A DNA stretch of 8,218 nucleotides from DAIOSQ01 sp036752465. Its GTDB lineage: Bacteria; Pseudomonadota; Gammaproteobacteria; Legionellales; Legionellaceae. Within the stretch, counting starts at the first letter, position 1. Every line of letters begins with the position of its first letter. Shown in pieces: positions 6,526 to 8,218 of the stretch. Under the pieces are notes generated by a model. That model had not been told where the DNA came from, did no database searches, and saw nothing but the letters and a program-made list of their open reading frames with translations. Location: contig DAIOSQ010000087.1 in the NCBI GenBank assembly GCA_036752465.1, positions 1 to 8,218 of the forward strand, written 5' to 3'. The translations under genes and the position numbers were made by a program.

Positions 6526-8099
6526 TGAATCAAATCTCTTTTATACCCAAACGCGCGTTGCTGAGTGTGTCTAATAAACGCGGTATTGTGGAGCTTGCAA
6601 CGTGTTTACATGAACACTGCGTTGAACTGGTTGCGACAGGCAATACGGCGGCATTATTAAAAAAAAATGGACTGCCGATTACAGATGTGAGCGCCTGTAC
6701 TGGTTTTCCTGAATTACTCCGTGGACGAGTCAAAACATTGCACCCAGCGATTCATGGTGGCCTACTTGCAACGCCAGACGATGAGGCGGTATTAAAGTCT
6801 CATCATATTTTAAAATTTGACTTATTGGTCGTTAACTTGTATCCATTTGAGTCAGTAACGCAACAGCTTGAGTGTACGCTCAGTGATGCAGTTGAACATA
6901 TTGATATTGGTGGCCCAGCTCTGGTTCGAGCGGCCGCTAAAAATTATAAGCATATTGCGGTTGTTGTGACGCCAGATGATTATCCGATGGCCACACAGTA
7001 TGTTACTAAACAATCTGCACCCGTAGCCTGGCAATTTGAGTTAGCTAAAAAAGCCTTTGCCCATACGGCAAGCTATGATGCTACCATTTCTAATTATCTA
7101 AATGGTTTGGGAAAAGAAGGCCCATGGCAGGATTTTCCTGACGATGTCACTCAACGCATGCAAAAACAATATGACTTAAGATATGGCGAAAATCCACATC
7201 AAGATGCAGCACTGTATTGTGATAAACAAAGTGCTGAATCGTCCATTGCTCGTGCGCAATTAATCCAAGGTAAGCAGTTATCCTATAACAATTTGTTGGA
7301 TGCTGATGCGGCATGGGGTGTTGTCAAATCGTTTACAGGGTTGGAAAACTTATGTGTAATCGTAAAGCATGGAAATCCTTGTGGAATAGCACGCCGTAAT
7401 AGTCAATTAGAGGCTTATGTGTGCGCGTATGAAACCGATCCAACGTCTAGTTATGGTGGTATTTTAGCGTTTAATCAATGTTTGGAGGCTGAAACGGTCG
7501 CATGCATGTTCGAGAAACAATTTATGGAAGTGATTATTGCATCATCGATCAGTATTGACGCACAGATGCTTTTAAAAACCAAAGAAAATATTCGTGTATT
7601 ATTGACCTGCTCTCTGCAACAAACGCCAAGTTATCAAAAAGAAGTCAGATCAATCGATGGTGGATTTTTAATACAAGACCGTGACTTACTAATAGCGGAT
7701 GAGATGTCGTTTCAAGTTGTGACCAAATGTACGCCGACGGCACAACAAATGAAAGATTTGGTGTTTGCTTGGTGTGCTGTTAAACAAGTTAAATCCAATG
7801 CTATTGTATTAGTAAAAGATGAAGCAACGATCGGGATTGGTGCAGGCCAAATGAGTCGTGTGATGAGCACGAGAATTGCATTATGGCAAGCAGAAGAGGC
7901 GAGGCTGCCAATAGAAGGAGCTGTGATGGCATCCGATGCATTTATTCCATTTTCAGACAGCATAGAATTGGCTCATAAAAAAGGCGTGGTCGCTATTATT
8001 CAGCCTGGTGGCTCAATACGCGATGAGCAAATGATTCATGTTGCCAATGAGATGGGGTTAGTGATGGTGTTTACTGGCGTAAGACATTTTAAACACTGA
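6522..8099 (+). CDS. purH: Bifunctional AICAR transformylase / IMP cyclohydrolase
   Basis: PurH does the last two steps of purine synthesis: AICAR plus 10-formyl-THF gives FAICAR, which is closed to IMP. The product is 525 aa (E. coli 529). The N-terminal MGS-like cyclohydrolase domain, to about residue 195, shows RALLSVSNK (11-19), GRVKTLHPAIHGG (68-80), VNLYPF (104-109) and IDIGGPALVRAAAKN (127-141). The transformylase part shows RYGENPHQ (220-227), QGKQLSYNN (249-257), the catalytic Lys282-His283 in VIVKHGNPCG, TDPTSSYGG (305-313), KSNAIV (424-429), IGAGQMSRV (439-447) and IQPGGSIRD (493-501), ending RHFKH. ATG 6522 gives an ATGA overlap with hisIE; ATG 6525 is an equally possible start one codon later. 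An upstream in-frame TTG at 6486 lies inside hisIE and adds no family sequence. The upstream SD is weak, so coupling to hisIE translation is likely. In many gammaproteobacteria purH pairs with purD instead. One loop residue is unusual: Asn at 41. Confidence 0.97.
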   Translation: MMNQISFIPKRALLSVSNKRGIVELATCLHEHCVELVATGNTAALLKKNGLPITDVSACTGFPELLRGRVKTLHPAIHGGLLATPDDEAVLKSHHILKFDLLVVNLYPFESVTQQLECTLSDAVEHIDIGGPALVRAAAKNYKHIAVVVTPDDYPMATQYVTKQSAPVAWQFELAKKAFAHTASYDATISNYLNGLGKEGPWQDFPDDVTQRMQKQYDLRYGENPHQDAALYCDKQSAESSIARAQLIQGKQLSYNNLLDADAAWGVVKSFTGLENLCVIVKHGNPCGIARRNSQLEAYVCAYETDPTSSYGGILAFNQCLEAETVACMFEKQFMEVIIASSISIDAQMLLKTKENIRVLLTCSLQQTPSYQKEVRSIDGGFLIQDRDLLIADEMSFQVVTKCTPTAQQMKDLVFAWCAVKQVKSNAIVLVKDEATIGIGAGQMSRVMSTRIALWQAEEARLPIEGAVMASDAFIPFSDSIELAHKKGVVAIIQPGGSIRDEQMIHVANEMGLVMVFTGVRHFKH

Positions 8100-8152
8100 G
8101 AAAATAAATGAGAAACGTTGAAATTTAATCGTATTTTCTCACGTTCTTTTTT
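8098..8152 (+). terminator. Probable rho-independent terminator after purH
   Basis: A perfect 9-bp inverted repeat, GAGAAAATA at 8098-8106 and TATTTTCTC at 8132-8140, brackets a 25-nt loop and overlaps the purH stop codon. A competing, tighter pairing joins TGAGAA (8109-8114) to TTCTCA (8136-8141), with ACG/CGT continuing the stem after a 3-nt bulge. A run of six T follows at 8147-8152, about 6 nt after the stem. The stem is AT-rich and the gap to the T-run is longer than ideal, so termination may be weak. Its place at the end of the operon supports the call. Confidence 0.45.
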
Positions 8153-8163
8153 GACGGCTTTAT

Positions 8164-8218
8164 GGTTCTGTCGCAAAAAGTTGGACGCCAGAGTAAGATC
8201 TGTGTTTTTGCAAAGGAG
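8164..8218 (+). mobile_element. Left end of a probable IS6-family insertion sequence (truncated by window edge)
   Basis: The sequence from 8164 begins GGTTCTGTCGCAAAAAGTT. This closely resembles the terminal inverted repeat of IS6-family elements as I recall them (GGTTCTGTTGCAAAGT in the IS257/IS431 type, GGCACTGTTGCAAA in IS26). In that family the transposase gene starts some 50-80 bp inside the end. Here the window stops 55 bp in, on AAAGGAG, a good Shine-Dalgarno sequence for a start codon just beyond the edge, so the transposase would read on the plus strand, away from purH. The transposase and the other end are not visible, so the family call rests on about 15 bases and the spacing. It could also be a solitary IS remnant or a chance match. 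Confidence 0.5.

Noticed and set aside
8162..8218. An open frame from ATG 8162 to the window end (19 codons, MVLSQKVGRQ...)
   Set aside because: There is no convincing SD upstream, it begins across the apparent IS boundary, the peptide is not recognisable, and 19 codons open by chance is unremarkable. The AAAGGAG at 8212-8218 suggests the real start lies beyond the edge.
1..8218. CRISPR array, tRNA or rRNA gene, riboswitch, or a novel defence or biosynthetic system
   Set aside because: No spaced direct repeats, no cloverleaf or rRNA signature, and no non-coding stretch over about 120 bases exist. All coding capacity is taken by recognised his and pur genes.

Overview
The window is one uninterrupted, plus-strand histidine-biosynthesis operon with a purine gene as its last member, followed by a short non-coding tail and what looks like the first bases of an insertion sequence. 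The genes in order are hisG (3' part only), hisD, hisC, hisB, hisH, hisA, hisF, hisIE and purH. This is the classical enterobacterial order hisGDCBHAFI. HisB is the fused phosphatase/dehydratase, HisIE is the fused cyclohydrolase/pyrophosphatase and HisG is the long form. Gene order, fusions and close protein resemblance to the E. coli enzymes point to a gammaproteobacterium. Base composition is moderately AT-leaning (roughly 40-45% GC on the few lines I counted by hand). Among groups I recall, a Legionellales-type lineage would fit, but the window cannot settle the genus.

Layout: 1-403 is the hisG C-terminus, 407-6525 holds the seven complete his genes and 6522-8099 is purH. After hisD every junction is an overlap (19, 8, 4, 7, 4, 4 and 4 nt), so the block is almost certainly one transcript with coupled translation. 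The operon promoter and any his leader attenuator would lie upstream of hisG, outside the window. From 8098 to about 8152 there is an AT-rich inverted repeat plus a T-run, a plausible terminator. At 8164 a sequence resembling an IS6-family terminal inverted repeat begins and runs off the end, finishing in a Shine-Dalgarno-like AAAGGAG.

How the genes work together: HisG joins PRPP and ATP. HisIE hydrolyses and opens the product, HisA isomerises it, and the HisH-HisF complex makes imidazole glycerol phosphate (IGP) and releases AICAR. HisB, HisC and HisD carry IGP to histidine, with HisB acting twice. PurH formylates and cyclises AICAR to IMP, which can be rebuilt into ATP. Co-translating purH with hisIE therefore closes the purine loop that histidine synthesis opens. 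I found no defence system, CRISPR array, RNA gene or clearly novel system. The most distinctive points are the his-purH coupling and the IS end placed directly behind the operon.
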